Below are positions 48,978-57,435 of a stretch of DNA of 64,000 nt, piece after piece; position 1 is the first letter of the stretch, and each line of letters opens with the position of its first letter. The stretch comes from CAXXOK01 sp001604115 (lineage in GTDB: Bacteria; Bacillota; Clostridia; Christensenellales; Aristaeellaceae), in assembly GCA_034928535.1 (NCBI GenBank), contig JAYFOV010000004.1, positions 1 through 64,000 of the forward strand, given 5' to 3'. The notes under the pieces are model-generated. The model was given only the letters and a program-made list of their open reading frames with translations, was not told where the DNA came from and did not search any database. The position numbers and the translations under genes are program-made.

Positions 48978-51900
48978 TCACTCGCCTTGGGCATCCATGT
49001 CCCAGATTACCGGCTCCCCACCCGTCTCCGTAAAGTCCTCGGTACCTGTGGCCACGCGCTGCGCAGGCAGCGCCGCACCCTCCCCCTCCAGGCATGCACG
49101 GAGCTCGTCCATGCTCATGTCCGGCAACTCCCGGGTTTCCGCCCCGCGCGCATCGGCATGGAAGCCGCAAACCCCTTGAAAATCACAGGTTTGGCAGCTG
49201 GTTGTGTTGCCGGTCTTGACCGGGAGGATGGCCGTATCTCCCTGATAGAGCTGCTGCGCCATCTCCGCGGCCTGCGCGCGGGCATGCGACAGCAGTGCGT
49301 GCATCTGCTGCCTGTCCAGCACCCGCGCATCCTTGCGCAGCGCGCCGCCCTTGGTCGTCATCGCGCCAATGGCGATGGGCGCATCCGCCTGATCCATAGC
49401 GTTTAGCACCTGGTCATCCGCCAGGGCCACGCCTTTCATTTGCAGCTGCTTGAGAATCTCGGCTTCCGCCAGGGCAGGCTCGTCCACATCCAGCTGCGCC
49501 AAGGGGTCGTTCACATGAAAGTAAAATGCCCCCGCGGGCTGCGAGCCGGGCAAGCTGCCCACCGCCGCATCCAGATAGACCATGAGTTGGAGCTGGAGTC
49601 CCCACCAGGTTTTGGCGGCTTCCACCGTGTTTTTGCTGCTCTTGTAATCCACCACGCGCAGGTAGCGTTCTTCCCCCGCGTCAAAGCGGTCGATGCGGTC
49701 AATTTTACCCTGCAGCACCACTTCCGTCCCGTCAGCAAGGCGCAGCGTCACAGGCGGAAGGCTTTCCCCGTCCGGGTAGCCAAAGCGTGCCTCGGCTTTG
49801 TACAGGGTAAACTGTCCGGCTGCCAAATGCTCCGTGACCACCCGGCAGGCACGCCGCACGATGCGCTTTGCCCGCTCCAGCCCGGCTAAACTTCGCGGGG
49901 AATCGCCCATGGGGCCGGCCAGCAGGCGCTCCAGCAAAGGCTGCACCGCCGCATCGGCCAACGCATCCGCCTGCTCCACCGGGATGTGCGGGTATGCCGG
50001 TTGCCCGCTGGCCAGCGCCGCAAAGTTTTGCAAGCTGGTATGGAAAAACACGCCCAGATCGATCGGATCCACACCCCAATCCCGGACAATTTCCGGGCGC
50101 AAGCCATAATTGACAAAGTGCCTGAACGGGCATGCGGCAAACTCCTCCAGACGGCTGACAGACAGCGTGCGGTCATGAAACAGGGCACGCGCGGCATCCG
50201 GCGCCAGGGGCACGCTTTGCACCCGGTAATCGGCGGCACGCAGCAGACGGGCCGTCTCGTGCGCGGTGGCCGGGCTTGACAGCAGCCGCGCCAGCCGCGC
50301 GCGCCAACGCTGCGGGAGCAGCTCCTCGCCCCCATCGGCATAACCGCGGAGCAATCCGCTCAATGCCTGCATGGCCTGCGCGGCGGAGTAAGGCAAATCG
50401 CGCTCGGGCACCGGCTCCTGGGGCAGGCCGTGAAACAGCCGCTCCTGCAAGGCAGCCAACAGATCCAGTGGCCGCAGCGCCTTGCCTGTGGGGTCGGTCT
50501 TGGCATAGCTTACGAAAAGGTATGTCGTGGGCAGCGTCATGGCGGTTTTGACATCCATGCGGGCAAAGCGTGCGCGGCTTTCATCCGTCATGCCCAGATA
50601 AGCGCCGGTCGCCTCCTGGGTGGCGGCGCGTTCGTCCTCGGAAAGCAGGCTGTCCGCGGTACGGCTGAGCACGCCATCGTTCAGCCCCAGCAGGAACACC
50701 GCGTCCATCTCTCCGGAAAGCGAATGCCCCAGCACCCCGGCATGCAGCATCTGGCTGGCCGGCGGCAGCGCGCCCAGCGTGACGGCCGCAAAGCCGCAGG
50801 CAAGGCGATCCCCCAGGCGGCTGAGCGGGATGCGCGCGCCATCGGCAATGGCATGGAGCTGCTCCAGTATATCCAGTACGGTTTGCCATATCTGGCTGTT
50901 TTGCCCTGCGCGCACCAGCATGTTCTCGGCGGTGAGCGCCGCCTCCTCCCGCTGGAGGGCTTCATAGGCCTGCACATCCGTCAAAAGCCCCATCACGGCG
51001 GCCAGCGAGCTTTGCGCATCCCTCGCCGCAACGATGGCGGCGCGCGCACGGGTCAGCGGCGCCATGAGGCGTTCCCGCAGGCGCTCACAATTGGCCGCGC
51101 ACTGTTCCGCCCCGCGCGTGAAGGGAGCCAACCATTTTTTGCGGTTGATGCCAAACGCCCGGGCATAGTTCTCCAGCTCGCACGCCTCCTCAAAGGTGAG
51201 CGGGGCAAAGCCGGATTTCATGACCGCGACCAGATCGGCGGTCTGCCATTCCCCGGCCATGGCTGCAATGGCCGCCAGCAAAAAGCGCACCAGCCCATGG
51301 GTGGCCGCGGGCAGTTTCTCGTCCGTATAATAGGGAAGGCCGCTGTCACGCAGGGCGGCGTCCACCGCAAAAGCGTATCCGTTCTGATCGGGGTACAGCA
51401 CTGCAATGCGTTCAATGTTCATGCCGCCGTCCAGCAGGCGCATGACCTGCCGCGCCGCGTAGGTCGCCTCCTCAAAGGGACTCATGTGCTGGGAGAGGAA
51501 AATGCTCCGCTGCTCTTGCGTAAAGCGGCGCTCCGGATAGCAGAACAGCGCCTCATCCAGATGGCGGATGGCCGGCGCGTGCGGCAGCGGCGCGTGGGGC
51601 AGCCAGACCTCCCGCAGCGCCACGCCACGCTCCCGCAGGGCAAGGGCAAAACGTTGCACGCTCTGGCGCACGGGGCGGTATAGCTCCGCATCCGGCGCGG
51701 TTTCCGCCGCGCACAGCAGCGCGACGCTCAGGCTCTGGCACAGGGGCGCGGCGGCGCACAGCAGGTCCATCAGCTGCGCGGGAAGCGCGTCAAATCCGTA
51801 CACAAAAATATGCTTGTCCCCGAGCAGGCCGCTTTCCGGCAGCCGGGCGGCAATGTAGCGCAGCTGATCCTCCCCGTCGCCAAAGCGCCCGCTCAACGCC

Positions 51901-52394
51901 GCTTCATAGGTTTGAAACACCGTGGCAAGGTCGGTCAGCTTGACGCGGCGCATGCCTTCCGGCAGCGCTTGCGCATAGGCAAGCAACGCATCCGGGGAAA
52001 GCCCGCCGCGCTTCATATCCGTGATCAGCGCGGTCAGTTTTTCCGCAAACCCCAGTCGGTAAACAGCGGATTGATAATAGGCGAGTTTCTTTTCGCATTT
52101 TTCCAGCGCAAGGCTCACCGCCATGCGCCGCCCGGCAGCCGAGAGCGGCGCGCGCGGGTCAGCGCCTACCGCATCGGTCACGCGTTGGGCAAAGCGTGTG
52201 GGCGACAGCACATCGATGGTAAAAAAGCCTGGCAGGCGCAGCCGCTCCAGCAGCTCCCGCTCCGCCTGGAGTGTGAATTGCTCCGGCACCAGCAAAATGC
52301 TGGGTTTGCCTTGCGCGTGCAAAGCGCCGATGGCCTCCACCACCGGTTGCAGCAGCCGATGCGGCCGCCCCAGCCAAACGCTCACCTCCGGCAC
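48978..52394 (-). CDS. addB: AddB-like helicase-exonuclease subunit
   Basis: A 1138-residue AddB/RexB protein: an inactivated UvrD-like helicase N-terminus plus a C-terminal PD-(D/E)xK nuclease with an iron-sulfur cluster. In the C-terminal part, CPFRHFVNYGL (near 753) and TSCQTCDFQGVCGF (1066-1078) supply the four cluster Cys. The nuclease core contains RVVDYKSSKNT (PD-xK Lys). The GTG at 52394 has AAAGGAGGGG upstream. The N-terminus reads VWLGRPHRLLQPV where other AddB proteins have a Walker A GKT, so the P-loop is missing. addA is not adjacent; normally addA and addB are neighbours. Confidence 0.88.
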   Translation of the reverse strand: MPEVSVWLGRPHRLLQPVVEAIGALHAQGKPSILLVPEQFTLQAERELLERLRLPGFFTIDVLSPTRFAQRVTDAVGADPRAPLSAAGRRMAVSLALEKCEKKLAYYQSAVYRLGFAEKLTALITDMKRGGLSPDALLAYAQALPEGMRRVKLTDLATVFQTYEAALSGRFGDGEDQLRYIAARLPESGLLGDKHIFVYGFDALPAQLMDLLCAAAPLCQSLSVALLCAAETAPDAELYRPVRQSVQRFALALRERGVALREVWLPHAPLPHAPAIRHLDEALFCYPERRFTQEQRSIFLSQHMSPFEEATYAARQVMRLLDGGMNIERIAVLYPDQNGYAFAVDAALRDSGLPYYTDEKLPAATHGLVRFLLAAIAAMAGEWQTADLVAVMKSGFAPLTFEEACELENYARAFGINRKKWLAPFTRGAEQCAANCERLRERLMAPLTRARAAIVAARDAQSSLAAVMGLLTDVQAYEALQREEAALTAENMLVRAGQNSQIWQTVLDILEQLHAIADGARIPLSRLGDRLACGFAAVTLGALPPASQMLHAGVLGHSLSGEMDAVFLLGLNDGVLSRTADSLLSEDERAATQEATGAYLGMTDESRARFARMDVKTAMTLPTTYLFVSYAKTDPTGKALRPLDLLAALQERLFHGLPQEPVPERDLPYSAAQAMQALSGLLRGYADGGEELLPQRWRARLARLLSSPATAHETARLLRAADYRVQSVPLAPDAARALFHDRTLSVSRLEEFAACPFRHFVNYGLRPEIVRDWGVDPIDLGVFFHTSLQNFAALASGQPAYPHIPVEQADALADAAVQPLLERLLAGPMGDSPRSLAGLERAKRIVRRACRVVTEHLAAGQFTLYKAEARFGYPDGESLPPVTLRLADGTEVVLQGKIDRIDRFDAGEERYLRVVDYKSSKNTVEAAKTWWGLQLQLMVYLDAAVGSLPGSQPAGAFYFHVNDPLAQLDVDEPALAEAEILKQLQMKGVALADDQVLNAMDQADAPIAIGAMTTKGGALRKDARVLDRQQMHALLSHARAQAAEMAQQLYQGDTAILPVKTGNTTSCQTCDFQGVCGFHADARGAETRELPDMSMDELRACLEGEGAALPAQRVATGTEDFTETGGEPVIWDMDAQGE

Positions 52395-52408
52395 GGCAAC
52401 CCCTCCTT

Positions 52409-52437
52409 TTGCGTGGCGCGATCCTTTGTGATATGAT
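52409..52437 (+). promoter_or_regulatory. mnmE promoter
   Basis: TTGCGT (52409-52414), 17 bp, TATGAT (52432-52437), 34 bases before the mnmE start. Confidence 0.72.
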
Positions 52438-52470
52438 ACCACAGAAGTGGGTTTTTGGGGAGGGATCGGC

Positions 52471-53823
52471 ATGCGGGACACCATCGCGGGCATTGCGACT
52501 GCCCTGGGCGAAGGGGGCGTAGCCATCGTACGCATCAGCGGGGAACAAGCCATAACGCTGTTCACGCAGGCGTTCCGCGCGCAGCGGCGCACGCCGCCCT
52601 ACGAAAGCCACCGCCTCATGTACGGCCACGTGGTGGATGCATCCGGCGCGCCCATTGATGAAGCCATGGGCGTGGTCATGCATGCGCCCAACACCTACAC
52701 CCGCGAGGATGTATGCGAGCTGCACACCCACGGCGGCCATGCAGCCGCGCAAACCACCCTGCAGCGGGTGCTGGCGCTGGGTGCACGTCCAGCTGAGGCA
52801 GGCGAGTTCACCCGCCGCGCCTTCATGAATGGGCGGCTGGATCTGGCGCAGGCCGAAGCCGTGATGGGCGTGATCGGCGCACGTTCCCAGGCTGCCCTGA
52901 AGGCAGAACAGGCACTGCTCGCCGGCGGCGCGAGCCGTTTTATCCACACGGCGCAGGCATCCCTGATCACCTTGATTGCCGGGGTGGAAGCGCACCTGGA
53001 TTACCCCGACGAGATCGACGAGACCGAGGCCACCGCCGCCCTGCGCCAAGGGCTGCACACCTTGCAGCAAACCTTGAATGCGGCTGTGGATGAGCGCGGC
53101 GCACGCATCCTGCGCCAGGGGCTGCGCGTTGCGCTGTGCGGCAAGCCCAACGCGGGCAAGAGCACACTGTTTAACGCGCTGCTGGGTGAGGACCGCGCCA
53201 TTGTAACGGCCATCCCCGGCACCACGCGGGATGTGCTGGAGGGCAGCATGAGCCTTGGCGGGCTCCAGGTGCTGCTGATGGATACCGCCGGCCTGCGGGA
53301 CAGCGAGGACACCGTGGAGCGCATCGGCGTTGCGCGGGCACGCGACGCCATCGCCGCAGCCGATGTCGCGCTGCTGCTCGTGGATGCCAGCACCCCGCTG
53401 GATGCGGACGCGCGCGCGCTGCTCACCCAGCCCATGCCTTGCCCCTGTGCCGTACTGCTGAGCAAAGGGGATGCAGCCCCCCTCATCACAGCGGAGGAGA
53501 TCGCCGCGCTATGCGGCCATACGCCCATCCTGACGGTATCCGCCGTCACGGGTCATGGGCTGGCCGATGTGCGCGCCTACCTGCAGGCACAGGCCAAGCT
53601 CCCGCAGGAGGGCATGCTCACACACGCTCGTCATATGGCTGCCGCCCGGGAAGCCGCCGCCAAACTGTTGCAGGCGAGCGCCGCGCTGGATGCAGGCCTG
53701 CCGCTGGATCTGGCCGCGGTGGATCTGCGCGATGCGCTGTGGCTGCTGGGGCGCATCACCGGTGAAAGCGTGGATGACCAATTGCTGGATGAGATTTTCT
53801 CGACCTTCTGCGTGGGCAAGTGA
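52471..53823 (+). CDS. mnmE: tRNA modification GTPase MnmE
   Basis: With MnmG, it installs the carboxymethylaminomethyl group on wobble U34. A 450-residue protein: the N-terminal folate-binding region (DTIAGIATALGEGGVAIVRIS), then the G domain with G1 GKPNAGKSTL near residue 224, PGTTRDV, DTAGLRD, and LLSKGD (variant of NKxD), and the C-terminal CVGK catalytic motif. The ATG at 52471 follows GGGGAGGG. The usual partner mnmG is not in the window. Confidence 0.95.
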   Translation: MRDTIAGIATALGEGGVAIVRISGEQAITLFTQAFRAQRRTPPYESHRLMYGHVVDASGAPIDEAMGVVMHAPNTYTREDVCELHTHGGHAAAQTTLQRVLALGARPAEAGEFTRRAFMNGRLDLAQAEAVMGVIGARSQAALKAEQALLAGGASRFIHTAQASLITLIAGVEAHLDYPDEIDETEATAALRQGLHTLQQTLNAAVDERGARILRQGLRVALCGKPNAGKSTLFNALLGEDRAIVTAIPGTTRDVLEGSMSLGGLQVLLMDTAGLRDSEDTVERIGVARARDAIAAADVALLLVDASTPLDADARALLTQPMPCPCAVLLSKGDAAPLITAEEIAALCGHTPILTVSAVTGHGLADVRAYLQAQAKLPQEGMLTHARHMAAAREAAAKLLQASAALDAGLPLDLAAVDLRDALWLLGRITGESVDDQLLDEIFSTFCVGK

Positions 53824-54143
53824 TATGGCTGCAAGCCCAGCGGCACATTGCCGGGCGCGGAAGGCCGGGAGCTTGCTTCTGCGCCGGATGGCCGCACGCA
53901 TCGCTTGGGGGTGGGCGGCGCGGTTCGTGGGCAAAGCTTTGCCAAACAGCCCGGCCATGCCGGCCTGCCAAGCTCATTAACATGCCTTGGTTATGCGCCG
54001 CCCTTTCTTGAGCCGCTGCGCTTCCGGCTGTTTACCCGCTCATGGCAACCCTGCAGCGCAAGGCTACGCGCTTTGCCCCAATCACCTTAGGGTCGTACCC
54101 ATTGGGGAGTATGGCCGGTTTCCTCCTTTGGCTTTCTCTTTGG
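53824..54143. other. Spacer between mnmE and the trp transporter operon
   Basis: No gene, promoter or known RNA is recognised here. It ends at the large bidirectional terminator. Confidence 0.5.
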
Positions 54144-54194
54144 GGATATAGGCAAAACAGGCTGGCGATTCGCCAGCCTGTTTTGCCTATATCC
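54144..54194. terminator. Bidirectional terminator with 25-bp perfect arms
   Basis: 54144-54168 is the exact inverse of 54170-54194, around a single base. The core GGCTGGCG/CGCCAGCC is flanked by AAAACA and TGTTTT, so it terminates in both directions, for the trp transporter operon (minus) and anything reading from mnmE (plus). The flanking GGATATAGGC arm extends the stem well beyond a usual terminator. Confidence 0.88.
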
Positions 54195-54266
54195 GCCCGC
54201 AGGATGTGCCCTGCGCTGTCAAACCCTGGGGCAACCGTCTTATTTTGCCCGCCATGCCGCGCCCCG

Positions 54267-55064
54267 TTAATCCCCCAGCAGCATCCGGTCATTATCCAGC
54301 GCGGTGCCTTGTGTGCCGCTGTACTGGCGCAACAGATCGTCCACCTGCATGGCGGCGCGCTGCTCCCCTGCCACATCCAATATGATGCGCCCGCGCGCCA
54401 TCATGATGGTGCGGTTGCCTAGCGCCAGCGCACTTTTCATGTTATGGGTGATCATCATGGTTTTGAGCTGTTGCTCGCGCACGGTTTGCACGGTGATGGC
54501 GAGCACTTTTTCCGCCGTGGCAGGATCCAGCGCGGCCGTGTGCTCATCCAGCAAAAGCAGCTTGGGTTTGGCGATGGTGGCCATCAGCAGGGTCATGGCC
54601 TGCCGCTGGCCGCCGGAGAGCAGGCCGACTTTCATCTTCATCCGATCTTCCAGCCCCATGCCAAAGGCGGCAAGCCTATCCCACAGGATATCCATGTCCC
54701 GCTTTTGCAGCGCGCGTGCCAGCGGAAAGCGGTTGCCGCGCGTGAAGGCCAGCGCCAGGTTTTCGGCAATGGTCATATCCGGTGCGGTGCCCTTGAGCGG
54801 ATCCTGAAACAGCACACCGATTTTCTGCGCGCGTTTGTGGATGGGCTGGTAGGTCACATCCTCCCCATCCAGCACCACATGGCCGCGATCCGGCCAGAAC
54901 GCGCCGCTGATCGCGCCAAACAGCGTGCTCTTGCCTGCGCCGTTGGAGCCGAGGATGGTTACAAAATCCCCTTCATGCAGGGTAAAGTTCACATTGGTGA
55001 GGGCGGCATGCTCGTTTGCCGTGCCCTTGCCAAAGGTTTTGCTCAGGTTTTGAAGCTCAAGCAT
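54267..55064 (-). CDS. trpZ: ABC transporter ATPase, probable tryptophan importer
   Basis: A 265-residue ATPase with Walker A GSNGAGKSTLF, the signature LSGGQRQAM, and Walker B LLLLDEHTAALDP. It has the form typical of the TrpZ/LivF-like partner of BPL/ABC_sub_bind systems. Its start overlaps the 3' end of the permease by eight bases. Tryptophan specificity is inferred from the UGG T-box upstream of the operon and from the trpXYZ gene order. Confidence 0.87.
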   Translation of the reverse strand: MLELQNLSKTFGKGTANEHAALTNVNFTLHEGDFVTILGSNGAGKSTLFGAISGAFWPDRGHVVLDGEDVTYQPIHKRAQKIGVLFQDPLKGTAPDMTIAENLALAFTRGNRFPLARALQKRDMDILWDRLAAFGMGLEDRMKMKVGLLSGGQRQAMTLLMATIAKPKLLLLDEHTAALDPATAEKVLAITVQTVREQQLKTMMITHNMKSALALGNRTIMMARGRIILDVAGEQRAAMQVDDLLRQYSGTQGTALDNDRMLLGD

Positions 55065-55962
55065 CGCGTTTGCCCTCCCTGCGCTGGCGCTGCCTTGCCA
55101 GCGCCTCCTGTATGGTGGGGATGCTCAGCGCCACGCCTACGATCACCGCGGAAATGAGCTTGAGGAAATACGCCGGGAACACGTTGGTGGAAAGGGCCAG
55201 TGAGATGATGAACCGGTACAGCACCGAGCCGACGATCGCTGATACGAGCCCCACCGTGACTCCACGCCGCCCAAAAACGGCCTCCCCGATGATCACGCTG
55301 GCCAGCCCCACCACCAAAATGCCGATGCCGCTTGAAATATCCGCATAACCCTGATATTGCGCCACAATGCCGCCCGACAGCGCGATGCAGCCGTTGCTCA
55401 CCGCCAGCCCCATGATCTTCATGGCGGAAGCGTTGATGGAGCTGGAGCGCACCATGGCCTCGTTGTTGCCGGTCGCGCGGATGCAAAGCCCAAGGTGCGT
55501 TTTGAAAAACCAGATGAGCATCGCCAGCACCAGCGCCGCCAGCACCAGCGCCACCACCAGCTTGACCACATCCTTGGAAAGCGGCGCAAGCAGCGCAAAA
55601 AGCTGCTGGTACAGCGTTTCCTTGCCGATGAGGGACACGTTTGCGCTGGCGCCCATGATGGCCAGATTGACCGTATACAGGCCGCTCATGGTCAGGATGC
55701 CCGCCAAAATAGGATGGATACCCACCTTGGTCTGCAACAATCCGGTAACCGCCCCCGCCGCCATGCCACACAGGAAGGCGGCCAGCAGGCCAAGGTAGGG
55801 CGCGCCTGTCAGCGTGACCATTGCCGAGGTCGCCACGCCCAGCGTGAAACTGCCCTCGGCCGTCAGATCGGGCGTATTCAGGATGCGAAAACTGATGAAC
55901 ACGCCCATGGCAAGCAGCCCATACATCAGCCCCAGTTGCAGGGAACCCAGCGCCAGTGTCAT
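55057..55962 (-). CDS. trpY: ABC transporter permease, probable tryptophan importer
   Basis: A polytopic permease of 301 aa (BPD_transp_2 family) with about eight hydrophobic helices. Motifs such as GTHMTLALGSLQLGLMYGLL, LTAEGSFTLGVATSAM and CIRATGNNEAMVRSSSI match permeases of TrpXYZ-type systems. The ATG at 55962 follows GGGG five bases upstream; one 18 bases earlier has no ribosome binding site. It lies 145 bases after trpX, across a hairpin that may lower its expression relative to the binding protein. Confidence 0.85.
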   Translation of the reverse strand: MTLALGSLQLGLMYGLLAMGVFISFRILNTPDLTAEGSFTLGVATSAMVTLTGAPYLGLLAAFLCGMAAGAVTGLLQTKVGIHPILAGILTMSGLYTVNLAIMGASANVSLIGKETLYQQLFALLAPLSKDVVKLVVALVLAALVLAMLIWFFKTHLGLCIRATGNNEAMVRSSSINASAMKIMGLAVSNGCIALSGGIVAQYQGYADISSGIGILVVGLASVIIGEAVFGRRGVTVGLVSAIVGSVLYRFIISLALSTNVFPAYFLKLISAVIVGVALSIPTIQEALARQRQRREGKRDA

Positions 55963-55992
55963 GTGTGTACCCCATTTCATGGTATTGGTGAT

Positions 55993-56016
55993 GGGTGCGG
56001 GCGGCTGCCCGCACCC
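55993..56016 (-). promoter_or_regulatory. Intra-operon hairpin between trpX and trpY
   Basis: GGGTGCGGGC (55993-56002) pairs perfectly with 56007-56016 across a four-base loop. It lies in the 145-base gap after the binding-protein gene with no T run, as expected for a processing or mRNA-stability element that favours excess binding protein. Confidence 0.65.
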
Positions 56017-56107
56017 CTATCTGCATCTGTCTTGGTACGTCCGCGCGCTGTTGACTCGGGGGTATCCGGGCGCGGCGGGTCATCCCCGGCCGTGCCCGAT
56101 CCGTCGG

Positions 56108-57073
56108 TCATTCCAGCACGACCGCCTTGGCCAGCACATCGTCCGCAATGGTCACGCCGATGGCCTGCGCCGTGGTTTGGTTGATGACCATGGTAAAATC
56201 ACTCACCACCACGGCCGGAATATCCGCAATGGCCGCGCCCGCAAGGTATTGGCCGCTCATATCCGCCACGATGCGGCCGATTTCCGTATCGCTGATGGAG
56301 ATGGTGGCAAAAGCGCCGCTGGCGACCATGACCGCAGAGGAGCCGTATACGGGAATCTTGGCGTCCCGCGCGACCTCCGCCACGGTGCTAAGCCCCGTCT
56401 GCACCACGGAGTCATTGGGGATGAACATCGCATCGCACCGCCCCACCAGGGATTGTGCCGCCTGCTGTACCTCACCGGAATTGGTCACCACGGCCTCCAC
56501 ATAGCGAAGGCCGTTGGCATCCATGTAGGCCTTGGCTTTGTCGATGGTGGTCACGGAATTGACCTCGCTGGTACAGTAGATGAGCCCATAGGTTTGTACG
56601 CCGGGGGTCAACTGATCGCTGAGCTTGAACATCTCCTCCACGGGGATGGCGTTGCTCGCGCCGGTGGCGTTTTTGTCCGGCTTGGCCATATCGGTGAGGA
56701 TGCCCGCACCCACCGGGTTGCTCACGGAGATAAAGAACATCGGGATATCGCTGCCCATATTGAGGAATGCCTGCGCAGGCGGCGTAGCGATGGCCACCAC
56801 ATAGTCCATGCCTGCCTCGATCATCTTCTGGCAGATGGAGGCCAGGTTAGTCATATCGCCCTGCGCATTTTGATAGTCAAAGGTCATCCTATCCTCGCCA
56901 AAGCCCAGCTCCCGCATACGGGCGATGTAGCCCTCCCGCATGTCGGTAAACGCGCCGTTATCGGCCATCTGGATGATGCCCACTCGGTAGGCCTTGGGGG
57001 TTTGGGCAACTGCAACAACCGCGGCGGAGAGAACGAGTGCCAGGGTCAGGAGGATCGCTACCAGCTTTTTCAT
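56108..57073 (-). CDS. trpX: ABC transporter substrate-binding protein, probable tryptophan-binding TrpX
   Basis: A 321-residue ABC_sub_bind-family protein. Signal peptide MKKLVAILLTLALVLSAAVVAVA ends before QTPKAYR. YRVGIIQMADNGAFTDMREG, QGDMTNLASICQKM, and SSAVMVASGAFATISI are characteristic. There is no lipobox Cys, as in metQ of this window. The ATG at 57073 follows AAAGGATG. It is the first gene after the Trp T-box. Confidence 0.88.
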   Translation of the reverse strand: MKKLVAILLTLALVLSAAVVAVAQTPKAYRVGIIQMADNGAFTDMREGYIARMRELGFGEDRMTFDYQNAQGDMTNLASICQKMIEAGMDYVVAIATPPAQAFLNMGSDIPMFFISVSNPVGAGILTDMAKPDKNATGASNAIPVEEMFKLSDQLTPGVQTYGLIYCTSEVNSVTTIDKAKAYMDANGLRYVEAVVTNSGEVQQAAQSLVGRCDAMFIPNDSVVQTGLSTVAEVARDAKIPVYGSSAVMVASGAFATISISDTEIGRIVADMSGQYLAGAAIADIPAVVVSDFTMVINQTTAQAIGVTIADDVLAKAVVLE

Positions 57074-57130
57074 GAAAACCCATCCTTTCGATTCCCGTTT
57101 GGTGGCCGTCGGTTTGCCGTGGCGGTACTG

Positions 57131-57391
57131 AAAAACGCACCTGTCCTTATTGCAAGGACAGATGCGTTGATTACATCTGCGGTACCACCTTGGTTGACGG
57201 TTACCCGTCCGCCTTATTGCAGGTGCCAACACACCCGCTGCCCGCTAACGTGGGCGCTACGTTGCTCCTTACTTGGGCAAACCCTTTGGGAGCACCCTCC
57301 GCGGTCCATTTGCCGATCCGCTCTCTGCCGGTTTTCAGCTGCCCCGGCTCTCTGCAAGTGCGCTTTCGGTTTGATCTCCGCTTCAACGGTT
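57131..57391 (-). ncRNA. T-box leader with UGG (Trp) specifier
   Basis: Minus strand: Stem I contains GTTGAAGCGGAG and the AGAGA element (GCAGAGAGCCGG); the specifier loop is GCAAA-TGG-A, with TGG at 57306-57308. The T-box AAGGTGGTACCGC follows (57181-57191), then a 14-bp terminator stem (57135-57148 with 57154-57167, one G-U) and TTTTT. Uncharged tRNA-Trp should open the downstream trpXYZ operon. Confidence 0.95.
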
Positions 57392-57397
57392 TAGGTA

Positions 57398-57426
57398 ATT
57401 GTATCCAAGCTCGTCAGGTTTGTCAA
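57398..57426 (-). promoter_or_regulatory. Promoter of the T-box/trpXYZ operon
   Basis: Minus strand: TTGACA (57421-57426), 17 bp, TACAAT (57398-57403). It begins just after the larA stop. Confidence 0.9.
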
Positions 57427-57435
57427 CCCTCTTTT

